Below are positions 9,694 to 17,808 of a stretch of 64,000 nucleotides of DNA, piece after piece. The position numbers and the translations under genes are program-made. Numbering within the stretch: the first letter of the stretch is position 1; every line of letters begins with the position of its first letter. The DNA comes from Chitinophagaceae bacterium (GTDB lineage Bacteria; Bacteroidota; Bacteroidia; Chitinophagales; Chitinophagaceae), in contig CANGYR010000002.1 of the NCBI GenBank assembly GCA_947458275.1, forward strand, positions 1-64,000. The letters run 5' to 3'. Under the pieces are notes generated by a model. That model worked only from the letters and a program-made list of their open reading frames with translations, made no database searches and was not told the origin of the DNA.

Positions 9694-10803
9694 TTAATTG
9701 TTTTGTATCATTGAAATGAAATCATCAAACAAATATCTGCTGTCGTGGGGACCGGGTGTTGCTTCCGGGTGGTATTGAACAGAAAATGCTTTTTTCCCTT
9801 TTACCCGAATTCCTTCTATGCTCTCATCATTGAGATTAACGTGGGTTATTTCAACTTGATTGCTTTTTCTCACTGCGTCCGGATCAATTCCGAAGCCATG
9901 ATTCTGTGTAGTAATTTCTGATTTGCCTGTCACCAGATTTTTGACTGGATGATTGAGGCCTCTATGACCGTGATGCATTTTGAAAGTAGGAATGTCATTC
10001 GCTAATGCCAGCAATTGGTGTCCCAAACAAATACCAAACAAAGGCATATCACTTGCCAAAATTTGTTTTACTGTCTGAACGGCATATGTCATCGGAGCTG
10101 GATCGCCGGGACCATTGCTGATAAAATATCCTTTGGGATTGAATTGTTTTAATTCTTCAAAACTAGTTTTGGCATTAAATACTTTCACATATGCTCCTCT
10201 CTCAACGAGGCAATTAAGGATGTTTTTTTTCACGCCGAAATCAAGTACAGCTATACGTAAATCACTCGCTTCATTACCAAGCGTATATGGCGCGCTGGTA
10301 CTTACGGTTGAAGCCAATTCCAGTCCGTCCATGGAAGGCACTTCCTTCAACTGTTTTTTCAGACTCTCAATATCCAAATCGGCAGATGAAATAATACAAT
10401 TCATGGCGCCTTTGGTTCTGATATGTGCAACCAAAGCTCTTGTGTCCACTTCATTGATGGCAACAATATTGTTTTTTATAAAATATTCCTGCAGAGATCC
10501 TTCTGCCAAAAAACGGCTGAATGGTTCTTCCAGATTGCGACCTATGACTGATTTAACCTTTACGCCCTCACTCTCCACATCTCCCGGTTTTACACCGTAG
10601 TTGCCAATGTGGGCGTTGTTCATTATCAGTACCTGGCCATAATAACTGGGATCAGTAAATACCTCCTGGTATCCGGTCATGCCGGTATTGAAACATATTT
10701 CTCCGGTGGCTGTTCCTTTTGTACCAAAAGCCTTACCATATAAAACTGTCCCGTCTTCCAGGATTAAAATTGCCTTATCTTTTACGTTTGTAAGAGTAGA
10801 CAT
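9694..10803 (-). CDS. carA: carbamoyl-phosphate synthase small subunit
   Basis: Glutamine amidotransferase subunit that feeds ammonia to CarB for carbamoyl phosphate, needed for pyrimidines and arginine. The N-terminal CPSase domain includes GMTGYQEVFTDPSY. The C-terminal class I amidotransferase has the nucleophile Cys near residue 258 in FGICLGHQLL and the His/Glu pair in VQYHPEATPGPHDS. 369 residues is typical. carB is not adjacent. The 136-bp upstream spacer contains the terminator of the ribosomal cluster. Confidence 0.97.
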   Translation of the reverse strand: MSTLTNVKDKAILILEDGTVLYGKAFGTKGTATGEICFNTGMTGYQEVFTDPSYYGQVLIMNNAHIGNYGVKPGDVESEGVKVKSVIGRNLEEPFSRFLAEGSLQEYFIKNNIVAINEVDTRALVAHIRTKGAMNCIISSADLDIESLKKQLKEVPSMDGLELASTVSTSAPYTLGNEASDLRIAVLDFGVKKNILNCLVERGAYVKVFNAKTSFEELKQFNPKGYFISNGPGDPAPMTYAVQTVKQILASDMPLFGICLGHQLLALANDIPTFKMHHGHRGLNHPVKNLVTGKSEITTQNHGFGIDPDAVRKSNQVEITHVNLNDESIEGIRVKGKKAFSVQYHPEATPGPHDSRYLFDDFISMIQNN

Positions 10804-10892
10804 AGTGTTGATTATTCTTTAGAAGATTTTGAATAAAATGGTTGCAATTATTTTACAAAGAAAAACAAAGCCATCTGATTTTAAAAAAAATA

Positions 10893-10920
10893 TCAAAAAA
10901 AAGCCCCGAATTTTCGGGGC
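10893..10920 (-). terminator. Rho-independent terminator of the ribosomal cluster
   Basis: The palindrome GCCCCGAATTTTCGGGGC (10903-10920) reads on the minus strand as a 7-bp GC-rich hairpin followed by a run of eight Ts (10895-10902). It lies 20 bp downstream of the rplQ stop and closes the infA-to-rplQ cluster before carA. Confidence 0.93.
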
Positions 10921-10939
10921 AGTTATATCAAAAAAACGA

Positions 10940-11470
10940 TTAAGCTTCAGTTTTTTCTTCAGTAGTTGTATCTGCTTCGGGGGTTTCTACCACCTCAGTA
11001 GCTTCAGCTGATTCAGCGCCTGCTTTTTTCTTAGCACCTGAACGACGAGTTTTCTTAGCCGGCTCAGCTGCAGAAGCAGTTCCTTTGCCATAGATTTCGT
11101 TGAAATCTACCAATTCAATCATTGCCAATTCAGCGTTATCCCCGATACGTGCGCCTAATTTGATAATGCGTGTATAACCACCAGGACGTCCTGCTACTTT
11201 TGGAGCAACAACTGTAAACAATTCTTTTACAGCTTGTTTATCGTGAAGATAGCTGAATACAATCCTGTGATTGTGCATAATCTGCTCTTTATTATCGCCA
11301 GCCTTAGATTTGGTGATCAATGGCTCAATATAAGTACGCAGTGCTTTAGCTTTAGCTAAAGTGGTAGTAATTCTTTTGTGAACAATCAATTGACTACCCA
11401 AATTTTTCAAAAGAGCTTTTCTATGAGAAGCTGTTCTGCTTAAATTGTTGTTTTTGTTTCCGTGACGCAT
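10940..11470 (-). CDS. rplQ: 50S ribosomal protein L17
   Basis: The L17 core is in the first 120 residues, starting [21 protein letters not shown]; it binds 23S rRNA near the exit tunnel. A lysine-rich then strongly acidic Ala/Glu/Thr tail (about 130-176) extends the protein well beyond the usual ~120 residues. Such tails are common in Bacteroidetes L17. It is the last gene of the cluster, 67 bp after rpoA, and is followed by a strong terminator. Confidence 0.97.
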   Translation of the reverse strand: MRHGNKNNNLSRTASHRKALLKNLGSQLIVHKRITTTLAKAKALRTYIEPLITKSKAGDNKEQIMHNHRIVFSYLHDKQAVKELFTVVAPKVAGRPGGYTRIIKLGARIGDNAELAMIELVDFNEIYGKGTASAAEPAKKTRRSGAKKKAGAESAEATEVVETPEADTTTEEKTEA

Positions 11471-11537
11471 GACTTTGTGTTTTAACCTTGTACCGTGTCA
11501 GGAATTACAAGGTGGTTTGATAATTTAAATTTAAATC

Positions 11538-12536
11538 TTAGAGCTCATCATCCAATTTCAACTTGCTCAGGTCCATTCCGAAGCTTAATCCTCTTTCGTG
11601 GAGTACCAGATCAATTTCGCTCAATGATTTTTGTCCGAAGTTTCTGAACTTCATCAAGTCTTCTTGTTCGTACTGAACGAGTTCGCTTAATGAGTTGATT
11701 TTCGCAGCTTTCAAGCAATTGAATGCACGTACTGAAAGATCCAAATCTTCCAATGGCGTTTTCAACATTTTGCGTAATTGCAAAGTTTGCTCGTCAACCA
11801 AATCTTCTTTCTTATCTTCTTTAGTATCGAAAGTGATGTTTTCGTCGGTAATGATCATCAGATGCTGAATCAAAATACGGCTGGCTTGTTTTACAGCCTC
11901 TTCAGGATGAATAGTACCGTCTGTTACAACGTCCATGATTAATTTTTCAAAATCGGTACGTTGTTCAACCCTTGTATTTTCTATCAGATACTTCACATTT
12001 TTGATGGGAGTGTAAATAGAGTCTACAGGAATGTAACCGAAATGAGAACTTTTTTCTTTATGCTCTTCTGCAGGCACATAACCACGACCTTTACCGATGG
12101 TGATTTCGATATCCAGTTTAGCACTGCTATCTAATGTACAAATCAACAATTCAGGATTCATCACCTCAAATGCAGGAGAAGCCTCACCTATCATACCGGC
12201 AGTTAATTCAGTTTTATTTTTTATAGAAAGTGTTACTTTCTCAGAGTTAACGTCGTGTTCAACCTTTGATTTGAAACGAACTTGTTTCAGATTAAGGATG
12301 ATTTCGGTAACATCTTCAGTTACACCTTTGATAGTAGCAAATTCATGATCTGCACCAGAGATGTTTACGCCGATAATGGCGTATCCTTCCAGTGAGTTGA
12401 GCAACACCCTGCGTAAAGCGTTACCTATAGTTACACCATATCCTGGCTCCAATGGACGAAATTCGAATTGTGCTTCAAAATCTGTTGCTTTCTGAAGAAC
12501 GATTTTGTCTGGTTTAACAAAATTAAAAATGGCCAT
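11538..12536 (-). CDS. rpoA: RNA polymerase alpha subunit
   Basis: 332 residues. The N-terminal dimerisation/assembly domain (about 1-230) includes [22 protein letters not shown]-like sequence (here [11 protein letters not shown]). The C-terminal DNA- and activator-binding domain (about 255-320) contains [14 protein letters not shown] and the helix-hairpin-helix [12 protein letters not shown]. It follows rpsD after 29 bp, the conserved order in Bacteroidetes. Confidence 0.98.
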   Translation of the reverse strand: [332 protein letters not shown]

Positions 12537-12565
12537 TTGTATTTTGTTTTAAAATTTTAAAAAGA

Positions 12566-13171
12566 TTATTTACTGTATAATTCCACAATCAATTGCTCCT
12601 TGATATTTTCAGGAACGCTTTCTCTTTCGGGATAAGTGATGAAAGTACCTTTCAGATCACCTTCGTTCCAATCCAGCCAGCTGAATTTTGGATTCTTCCC
12701 GCGGATGTTTCCGGTAATGGTGGTATTCGCTGCACTCTTATTTTTCAATCCGATGCTATCACCGGGTTTGCAACTGAATGAAGGAACGTTAACCACTTCA
12801 CCGTTTACAGTAATGTGTTTATGGCTCACCATTTGGCGTGCTGCTTGACGACTTGGAGCAATTCCCAGTCTGTAAATAGTATTATCAAGACGTGCTTCCA
12901 GCAATTTGATTAAGTTTTCGCCGGTAACACCTTTTTTTCTTGCAGCTTCTTCAAAAGTCTTACGGAATTGTTTCTCCAATACACCGTAAGTATATTTTGC
13001 TTTTTGTTTTTCTTTGAGCTGAACACCATATTCGCTCAATGTTTTACGTTTCTTAGTTCCGCCGTGCTGTCCGGGAGGATTGCTGTTTTTTGTCAACCAT
13101 TTTCCGTTGCCGGTAACTAATTCACCGAATCTGCGAGAGATTTTTGTTTTGGGGCCTGTATAACGTGCCAT
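12566..13171 (-). CDS. rpsD: 30S ribosomal protein S4
   Basis: A 201-residue primary 16S rRNA-binding protein. It begins MARYTGPKTKISRRFGE, and the S4 RNA-binding domain is at about 90-155 (LEARLDNTIYRLGIA). In many bacteria S4 also represses its own operon by binding the mRNA. The spacer to rpsK is 126 bp, long for this operon, because a word-array hairpin sits in it. Confidence 0.98.
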   Translation of the reverse strand: MARYTGPKTKISRRFGELVTGNGKWLTKNSNPPGQHGGTKKRKTLSEYGVQLKEKQKAKYTYGVLEKQFRKTFEEAARKKGVTGENLIKLLEARLDNTIYRLGIAPSRQAARQMVSHKHITVNGEVVNVPSFSCKPGDSIGLKNKSAANTTITGNIRGKNPKFSWLDWNEGDLKGTFITYPERESVPENIKEQLIVELYSK

Positions 13172-13251
13172 AATTGTAAATTGACCTTTTAGTGTCGATG
13201 CATCATCGTAAAGGTCTTTTAAAATAGATGATACACCCGTTAAATAATATT

Positions 13252-13297
13252 GTTTGGGGTTTGGAGTTTGGGGTTTAGAGTTAACCCAACTCCAAAA
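13252..13297. repeat. TTTGGAG/TTTGGGG word hairpin inside the ribosomal operon
   Basis: Tandem heptamer-like words (GTTTGGGGTTTGGAG and so on) are followed by their inverse (AACTCCAAAAC). The outer arms GTTTGGAGTT and AACTCCAAAAC pair almost perfectly. The element begins directly after the rpsK stop codon at 13298 and lies between rpsK and rpsD, which are normally tightly spaced. Confidence 0.85.
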
Positions 13298-13708
13298 CTA
13301 TACTCTTCTTTTCTTTGGAGGGCGGCAGCCGTTGTGCGGAAGAGGAGTAACGTCTTTAATCAACGAAACTTCCAGGCCGCTTTGTGACAGAGAACGGATA
13401 GCACCTTCACGACCGCTTCCGGGGCCTTTAACAAACACATCTACTCTTTTCAAACCTGCATCAATAGCGGTTTTAGCTGCATCCGCAGCGGCCATTTGCG
13501 CTGCATAAGGAGTATTTTTCTTACTTCCTTTGAAACCCATTTTACCGGCAGATGACCAGGAGATAACCTGACCTTGCTTGTTGGTTAAACTGATGATGAT
13601 GTTGTTGAAACTTGCCACGATGTGTGCATCGCCATAGCTGTCAACTTTTACTACTCTTTTTTTTGCCGCTGCTTTTGCGCTTTGGCCTTTTTGTTGTGCC
13701 TTTGCCAT
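13298..13708 (-). CDS. rpsK: 30S ribosomal protein S11
   Basis: 136 residues. An Ala/Lys-rich N-terminal extension precedes the S11 core, with [16 protein letters not shown], and the C-terminal signature [18 protein letters not shown]11 contacts the 16S rRNA platform near the E site. It sits between rpsM and rpsD as expected. The stop codon TAG merges with the following word array. Confidence 0.98.
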   Translation of the reverse strand: MAKAQQKGQSAKAAAKKRVVKVDSYGDAHIVASFNNIIISLTNKQGQVISWSSAGKMGFKGSKKNTPYAAQMAAADAAKTAIDAGLKRVDVFVKGPGSGREGAIRSLSQSGLEVSLIKDVTPLPHNGCRPPKKRRV

Positions 13709-13738
13709 AGTTTTTTTTAGGTAATCTTTAAAAATTAG

Positions 13739-13755
13739 TCCCGAATTTTTCGGGA
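13739..13755 (-). terminator. weak hairpin between rpsM and rpsK
   Basis: TCCCGAATTTTTCGGGA forms a 6-bp stem. On the minus strand it lies about 30 bp before the rpsK start, inside the operon, followed by an interrupted T-run. A second hairpin with ACCGG/CCGGT arms is at 13838-13858, directly after the rpsM stop. Together they could attenuate or process the operon transcript. This is inference from shape only. Confidence 0.4.
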
Positions 13756-13868
13756 TTGAATCAACCCTCCTGCTGACTTAAGAAGCTATCCGGCGCTGAT
13801 TCAGATTGTATTTATATAAGTCTATATAAACAACGAAACCGGCCTGTGAAAGACCGGTGTCGATTATA

Positions 13869-14249
13869 TTATTTTTTAGCGACTTTCTTCTTACCTGCAA
13901 CCGTTTTACGTTTACCTTTTCTGGTACGGCTGTTGGTACGGGTACGCTGACCACGCAAAGGCAATCCTTTACGATGGCGAAGACCACGGTAGCAGGCGAT
14001 ATCAAGCAAACGCTTGATGTTCAGCTGCGTTTCACTGCGCAATGCACCTTCTGTCTTGAATTCAGTGTTGATGACATTACGAATGGCAGTTTGCTCATCA
14101 TCATTCCACTGATTTACTTTTTTATTCAAATCAATTCCTGATTTTGTCAGAATATATCTGGCAGTTGAGCGACCAATTCCATAGATATAGGTTAATCCTA
14201 TTTCTCCTCTTTTGTTTTTTGGTAAATCTATACCGGCAATACGAGCCAT
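13869..14249 (-). CDS. rpsM: 30S ribosomal protein S13
   Basis: 126 residues beginning [21 protein letters not shown]. The helix-two-turn-helix RNA-binding region is followed by [17 protein letters not shown] and a basic tail. S13 contacts the P-site tRNA and bridges the subunits. It follows rpmJ by 47 bp. Confidence 0.98.
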   Translation of the reverse strand: MARIAGIDLPKNKRGEIGLTYIYGIGRSTARYILTKSGIDLNKKVNQWNDDEQTAIRNVINTEFKTEGALRSETQLNIKRLLDIACYRGLRHRKGLPLRGQRTRTNSRTRKGKRKTVAGKKKVAKK

Positions 14250-14296
14250 ATTTGATAATCTTGTTTTTGTTTAATTAAAAAAAGTCAGAAAAATAA

Positions 14297-14413
14297 TTAT
14301 CCTTGCTTTTGCTTAAAGCGAGGATTTTTTTTGTTGATCACATACAAACGACCTTTTCTTCTAACGATTTTACAGTCGGTACTGCGTTTTTTTATTGAAG
14401 CTCTTACCTTCAT
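14297..14413 (-). CDS. rpmJ: 50S ribosomal protein L36
   Basis: A 38-codon gene between infA and rpsM. Translation starts [20 protein letters not shown] and ends [12 protein letters not shown]. The usual L36 zinc ligands C-x2-C...C-x4-H are reduced to a single Cys, so this appears to be the zinc-independent (C-minus) type. The context infA-rpmJ-rpsM is the conserved bacterial order, which makes the call secure despite its size. Confidence 0.95.
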   Translation of the reverse strand: MKVRASIKKRSTDCKIVRRKGRLYVINKKNPRFKQKQG

Positions 14414-14461
14414 TGTTTTGTTTTTTAATCTTTTATAAATTGCTGATCAAACAGCCTTCAT

Positions 14462-14680
14462 TTATTTATACCTAAAAATGATTCTTCCTCTTGTTAAGTC
14501 GTACGGACTCATCTCTACACCCACTTTATCGCCTGGCAAAATACGGATGTAGTGCATCCTCATTTTTCCGGAAATAGTGGCCAAAATTTCATGGCCATTT
14601 TCAAGCTTAACCTTAAACATAGCATTGCTTAATGCCTCGATAATGGTTCCGTCTTGTTTAATTAGTGCCTGTTTAGCCAT
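14462..14680 (-). CDS. infA: translation initiation factor IF-1
   Basis: 72 residues starting [17 protein letters not shown]. This is a single OB-fold that blocks the A site during initiation, with the family C-terminus [13 protein letters not shown] longer frame opens at 14725, but the extra 15 residues are not part of the family and would run across the promoter candidate. First gene of the ribosomal cluster visible here. Confidence 0.97.
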   Translation of the reverse strand: MAKQALIKQDGTIIEALSNAMFKVKLENGHEILATISGKMRMHYIRILPGDKVGVEMSPYDLTRGRIIFRYK

Positions 14681-14693
14681 AAATTTGGGAGCG

Positions 14694-14726
14694 CGAAGAT
14701 AGGAATAAAATTTAATTATTTGCAAA
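14694..14726 (-). promoter_or_regulatory. candidate promoter for infA-rpmJ-rpsM operon
   Basis: On the minus strand, TTTG (14723-14726) is followed after 21 bp by TATCTTCG (14694-14701), one mismatch from TAnnTTTG. It ends 13 bp before the infA ATG. The spacing fits the Bacteroidetes primary sigma factor, so the cluster probably has its own promoter here. Confidence 0.55.
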
Positions 14727-14763
14727 TTTTTACGGACATTTAACCCCTAAAACATCATTTTTT

Positions 14764-15528
14764 ATGAAAAAATTACTTTTCGCTTGCTTTTCACTGCTTA
14801 TTTTGGGCACTTCCTGTAAAAAATCGGGCGCTGGCTCCGGTTCCGGCGGAACGGCTTTTATGACACTAACCTCCGGGTCAACCTGGAATTACAAAGAAAC
14901 TAACCTTAATAATAGTACCTCTGCAGATTATACCCTTTCAGCCACCAGCAAGGATTCTCTGGTCAATGGCAGATCTTATCGTGTATTTACTTTCAACAGA
15001 AATGGCGCCAACAGTTCGGATTATTATAATATTTCTGGTGGGACATATTATCAATACACTACCCTGTCGCCTGTCCTCCCCCGTTTTGAATTTCGTTATC
15101 TGGTAGACAATGCGCCCAACTGGAGCGATCCGCTACAACAAACAATCGGAAATGATGTTCTCAGTCAAATTCCTAATATTCCTTCCGGCACTGAAGCAAG
15201 CATAACTGCAAGCATAAAAAATACTAACGATGCAAGTGTGACAACGCTTGCAGTGAATAACATCAATTACACCGGTGTAAAAAAAATTGTCACAAAAATA
15301 GAATCAATTAAAGCGATTATTGAATTTAATAACATACCCGTCCCAAATACCATTCAGGCAACAGAAAATGAGATTATAAGTTATTATGCTCCTAAAGTGG
15401 GACTGATAAAAAGAGAAACTAAACTTAAAATAGCTATTCAACTAAACATTCCTGGTCAAACAATCCCGCCTGTTGATGTTTCAAATATAAACAGCAAGAT
15501 TGAGCTCATGTCTTCTAAGATTTTATAA
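14764..15528 (+). CDS. hypothetical lipoprotein
   Basis: 254 residues. The signal peptide ends in a lipobox (LGTSC, Cys18), followed by KK and a Ser/Gly-rich linker, so it should be lipidated. The body is Thr/Ser/Asn-rich and predicted beta, starting with the TLTSGSTWNYKET stretch seen in many Bacteroidetes lipoproteins of unknown role. No catalytic motif is recognised. It diverges from infA and ends at a bidirectional terminator shared with the OmpA-like gene. Confidence 0.8.
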   Translation: MKKLLFACFSLLILGTSCKKSGAGSGSGGTAFMTLTSGSTWNYKETNLNNSTSADYTLSATSKDSLVNGRSYRVFTFNRNGANSSDYYNISGGTYYQYTTLSPVLPRFEFRYLVDNAPNWSDPLQQTIGNDVLSQIPNIPSGTEASITASIKNTNDASVTTLAVNNINYTGVKKIVTKIESIKAIIEFNNIPVPNTIQATENEIISYYAPKVGLIKRETKLKIAIQLNIPGQTIPPVDVSNINSKIELMSSKIL

Positions 15529-15540
15529 TACTTTCTGCAT

Positions 15541-15573
15541 AAAAAAAGAGCGAACTACATTCGCTCTTTTTTT
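15541..15573. terminator. bidirectional Rho-independent terminator
   Basis: An 11-bp perfect stem (AAAAAGAGCGA / TCGCTCTTTTT) with a 7-nt loop has an A-run on one side and a T-run on the other. It lies between the convergent lipoprotein and OmpA-like genes and can serve both. Confidence 0.92.
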
Positions 15574-15591
15574 ATGTCTGTAAAAGGCCAA

Positions 15592-16296
15592 TTAAAGTAT
15601 GGTCACTTCTGTTCTTCTGTTAGCAGCCCTTCCTTCAGCCGTTTTATTATTTTCAATGGGCTTGGTACTTCCATATCCTTTTGTTAGAATTCTGGATTCA
15701 TCAACTCCTTTACTCACCAAGTACTCCTTCACCGCAATGGCTCTGTCTGATGATAATTTTAAATTACTTGCCGCACTGCCAACATTATCGGTATGACCTC
15801 CTATCTCAATTCTATCATCATCTTTCCTTTTCATGTAAGCCACCAGTTCATCCAACACTTTAAAGGATGTTTCCTGCAACGTGGCCTTACCATTATCAAA
15901 AGTACAGTCTTCCAACACAAAACTTTTTGATGGCATAAACTGATATGCAACTACAAAAGGATTTTTGTAATATTTATTTCCTTCCAAAGCAGGAATGACT
16001 AAAGAGTCGATGGAGGTTGAGTCTTTAAAACCAAGAATAAAAATATCATACACATCGCCGGCAGGGAGACGGGTGGAGAATTTTCCCGCATCATTGGTGA
16101 GTCCCTGATATTCTCTCTCGTTACGGCGGCTTCTGAAAACCATTATCTCATTTGACAATGGAATATCTTTAAAGTCAGTTACTGTTACATCTATAGGCGC
16201 ATCTTTGGGTATAGAAGCATTTTGCGCCGGAGTGTTCTGCGCAAACGCAAAACCGACAATAAGAATAGATAAAGAGAGGGTTAGTATTTGTTTCAT
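15592..16296 (-). CDS. OmpA-family outer-membrane/periplasmic protein
   Basis: 234 residues. The signal peptide ends near AFAQ (about 20). A carboxypeptidase-regulatory-like beta sandwich follows (about 35-95; FSTRLPAGDVYDIFILGF). The C-terminal OmpA/MotB peptidoglycan-binding domain (about 125-234) has IGGHTDNVG, LSSDRAIAVKEYLVSKG and the terminal NRRTEVTIL. It probably links the envelope to peptidoglycan. Its 5' leader consists of 9-bp GTTTAAGAG-type units (16302-16338), as in the aconitase and dihydroorotase genes. Confidence 0.9.
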   Translation of the reverse strand: MKQILTLSLSILIVGFAFAQNTPAQNASIPKDAPIDVTVTDFKDIPLSNEIMVFRSRRNEREYQGLTNDAGKFSTRLPAGDVYDIFILGFKDSTSIDSLVIPALEGNKYYKNPFVVAYQFMPSKSFVLEDCTFDNGKATLQETSFKVLDELVAYMKRKDDDRIEIGGHTDNVGSAASNLKLSSDRAIAVKEYLVSKGVDESRILTKGYGSTKPIENNKTAEGRAANRRTEVTIL

Positions 16297-16301
16297 AAAA
16301 T

Positions 16302-16338
16302 GTTTAAGAGGTTTAAGGAGTTTAAGAGGATTAAGAGG
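16302..16338. repeat. 9-bp word array in the OmpA-like gene leader
   Basis: Four consecutive units of the form GTTTAAGAG (one with an extra base) directly precede the start codon at 16296, separated by ATTTT on the coding strand. On the coding strand the units read CTCTTAAAC, the same words as the downstream arm of the aconitase array at 678-713. Confidence 0.85.
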
Positions 16339-16341
16339 TCT

Positions 16342-16421
16342 CCGCTGTTGGTGTTATCACCAACAGCAAAAGGCGTTATACCCATATTTTCTTGTTGGTG
16401 ATAACACCAACAAGGGTGAAA
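16342..16421. repeat. paired palindromic (REP-like) element, copy 1
   Basis: Two 22-bp palindromes of opposite loop sequence. The first (16345-16366) has 9-bp arms CTGTTGGTG/CACCAACAG with loop TTAT. The second (16391-16414) has arms CTTGTTGGTG/CACCAACAAG with loop ATAA. They are separated by a 24-bp spacer containing AAAAGGCGTT and followed by GGTGAA. The whole unit is repeated at 16460-16540. The layout resembles paired REP sequences. Confidence 0.9.
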
Positions 16422-16459
16422 TATTTTACATTTTTAATTTTAAATTTTAAATTTTTTCC

Positions 16460-16540
16460 CCGCTGTTGGTGTTATCACCAACAGCAAAAGGCGTTGTAGT
16501 CCATATTCTCTTGTTGGTGATAACACCAACAAGGGTGAAT
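16460..16540. repeat. paired palindromic (REP-like) element, copy 2
   Basis: Direct repeat of 16342-16421 with a few spacer changes; palindromes at 16463-16484 and 16510-16533. The palindromes are unchanged while the spacer has drifted, suggesting that pairing is conserved. Single palindromes of the same family occur at 23125-23148 and 24297-24320. Confidence 0.9.
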
Positions 16541-16580
16541 TTACTTTTTACTTTTTACTTTTTACTTTTTACTTTTTTTT
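16541..16580. repeat. TTTTTAC heptamer array at the tgt stop
   Basis: About five TTTTTAC heptamers followed by a T-run lie between the REP pair and the tgt stop codon (TAG at 16581-16583). In tgt sense this reads AAAAAGTAAAAAGT and starts immediately after the stop. Confidence 0.85.
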
Positions 16581-17720
16581 CTAAATTCTTCGCTGCATTC
16601 TTTCCACCATATCATTTTTCCAGCTGTTGAAATCACCTTTAATGATATGCTGCCTGGCTTCTTTCACCAGCCAAAGATAAAAAGAAAGATTGTGTACACT
16701 TGCAATGGTAAATCCTAAAAATTCCTGCGACTTCATCAGATGCCTCAAATATGCCTTTGAATAGTAGGCGCTCATTTCGCATCCTATCGTTTCATCAATG
16801 GGCGAAAAATCTTTTTCCCACTTTTTATTATCAATATTGATAACACCATTGGCGGTGAACAACATCGCGTTTCTTCCATTGCGTGTTGGCATTACACAGT
16901 CGAACATATCCACCCCCATGCCAATGGCTTCGAGAATATTCCATGGTGTGCCTACGCCCATCAGATAGCGCGGCTTTTTTTCGGGAAGATGCTCGCAGCA
17001 AAGCGCACAGATTTCATACATTTTTTCAGTGGGCTCCCCTACACTCAACCCTCCTATTGCATTGCCCACAGCATTTTTGCTGCTGATATACTCGCATGAC
17101 AATTTTCTCAAATCATGATGCACTCCTCCCTGGACAATGGGAAATAAATTTTGCGTGTATCCATACTTGTCAGCCGTTTCATTGAATCGCTTAAAACACC
17201 TGTCGAGCCAGCGATGCGTCAGCTCCAAAGATTTTTTTGCATAGCTATGATCACTGGCACCTGGCGGACATTCGTCGAAGGCCATGATGATATCTCCGCC
17301 AATGGTTCGCTGGGTATCCATCACATTTTCCGGTGTAAACAAATGTTTGCTGCCATCGATATGAGACTGAAAAACGACCCCCTCCTCTGTAATCTTTCTG
17401 CTCTTGGCCAGCGAAAACACCTGAAAGCCTCCACTGTCTGTCAATATTGGCCTGTCCCAACCATTGAATTTGTGCAATCCTCCGGCACCTTCCAAGATTT
17501 CCAAACCCGGTCTTAAATAAAGATGATATGTATTGCCCAAAATGATCTGGGCTCCTACATGATCCTTTAATTGCTGCTGTGTAACGGCCTTCACTGTTCC
17601 GGCAGTCCCAACAGGCATAAAGATGGGAGTAAGAATCTCTCCGTGATCAGTAGTTATTTTGCCGGCCCTTGCCTTGCTATTATTATCTGTATGTTGGAGA
17701 TCGAATTGTAATGCCGGCAT
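16581..17720 (-). CDS. tgt: tRNA-guanine transglycosylase
   Basis: Exchanges guanine for preQ1 at the wobble base of GUN-anticodon tRNAs. 379 residues, with RPILTDSGGFQVFSL (active-site Asp), GGLSVGEP and DMFDCVMPTRNGRNA (nucleophile Asp) all intact. The zinc site looks degenerate: where E. coli has C-x-C-x2-C before the S-R/K-A-Y segment, this protein has IGCEMSAYYSKAY with one Cys only, although the downstream His (SVHNLSFYL) is kept. From memory, this may be shared by other Bacteroidetes TGTs. It diverges from the glycosyltransferase gene. Confidence 0.95.
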   Translation of the reverse strand: MPALQFDLQHTDNNSKARAGKITTDHGEILTPIFMPVGTAGTVKAVTQQQLKDHVGAQIILGNTYHLYLRPGLEILEGAGGLHKFNGWDRPILTDSGGFQVFSLAKSRKITEEGVVFQSHIDGSKHLFTPENVMDTQRTIGGDIIMAFDECPPGASDHSYAKKSLELTHRWLDRCFKRFNETADKYGYTQNLFPIVQGGVHHDLRKLSCEYISSKNAVGNAIGGLSVGEPTEKMYEICALCCEHLPEKKPRYLMGVGTPWNILEAIGMGVDMFDCVMPTRNGRNAMLFTANGVINIDNKKWEKDFSPIDETIGCEMSAYYSKAYLRHLMKSQEFLGFTIASVHNLSFYLWLVKEARQHIIKGDFNSWKNDMVERMQRRI

Positions 17721-17740
17721 AGTAAATCAGAATATATCTG

Positions 17741-17748
17741 CAAATATA
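17741..17748 (-). promoter_or_regulatory. candidate -7 box for tgt
   Basis: The minus strand reads TATATTTG, a full TAnnTTTG match, 20 bp before the tgt ATG. No TTTG was found at the expected -33 distance. Confidence 0.4.
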
Positions 17749-17795
17749 AATTTTAAAAATGCTTTTAAAATAAAAGCTTTAACCAAACGATAGAT

Positions 17796-17803
17796 TATTT
17801 TTG
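17796..17803 (+). promoter_or_regulatory. candidate -7 box for the glycosyltransferase
   Basis: TATTTTTG matches TAnnTTTG and ends only 5 bp before the ATG at 17809, which would give a leaderless or nearly leaderless transcript. No -33 TTTG is seen. Confidence 0.35.
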
Positions 17804-17808
17804 CAGGA

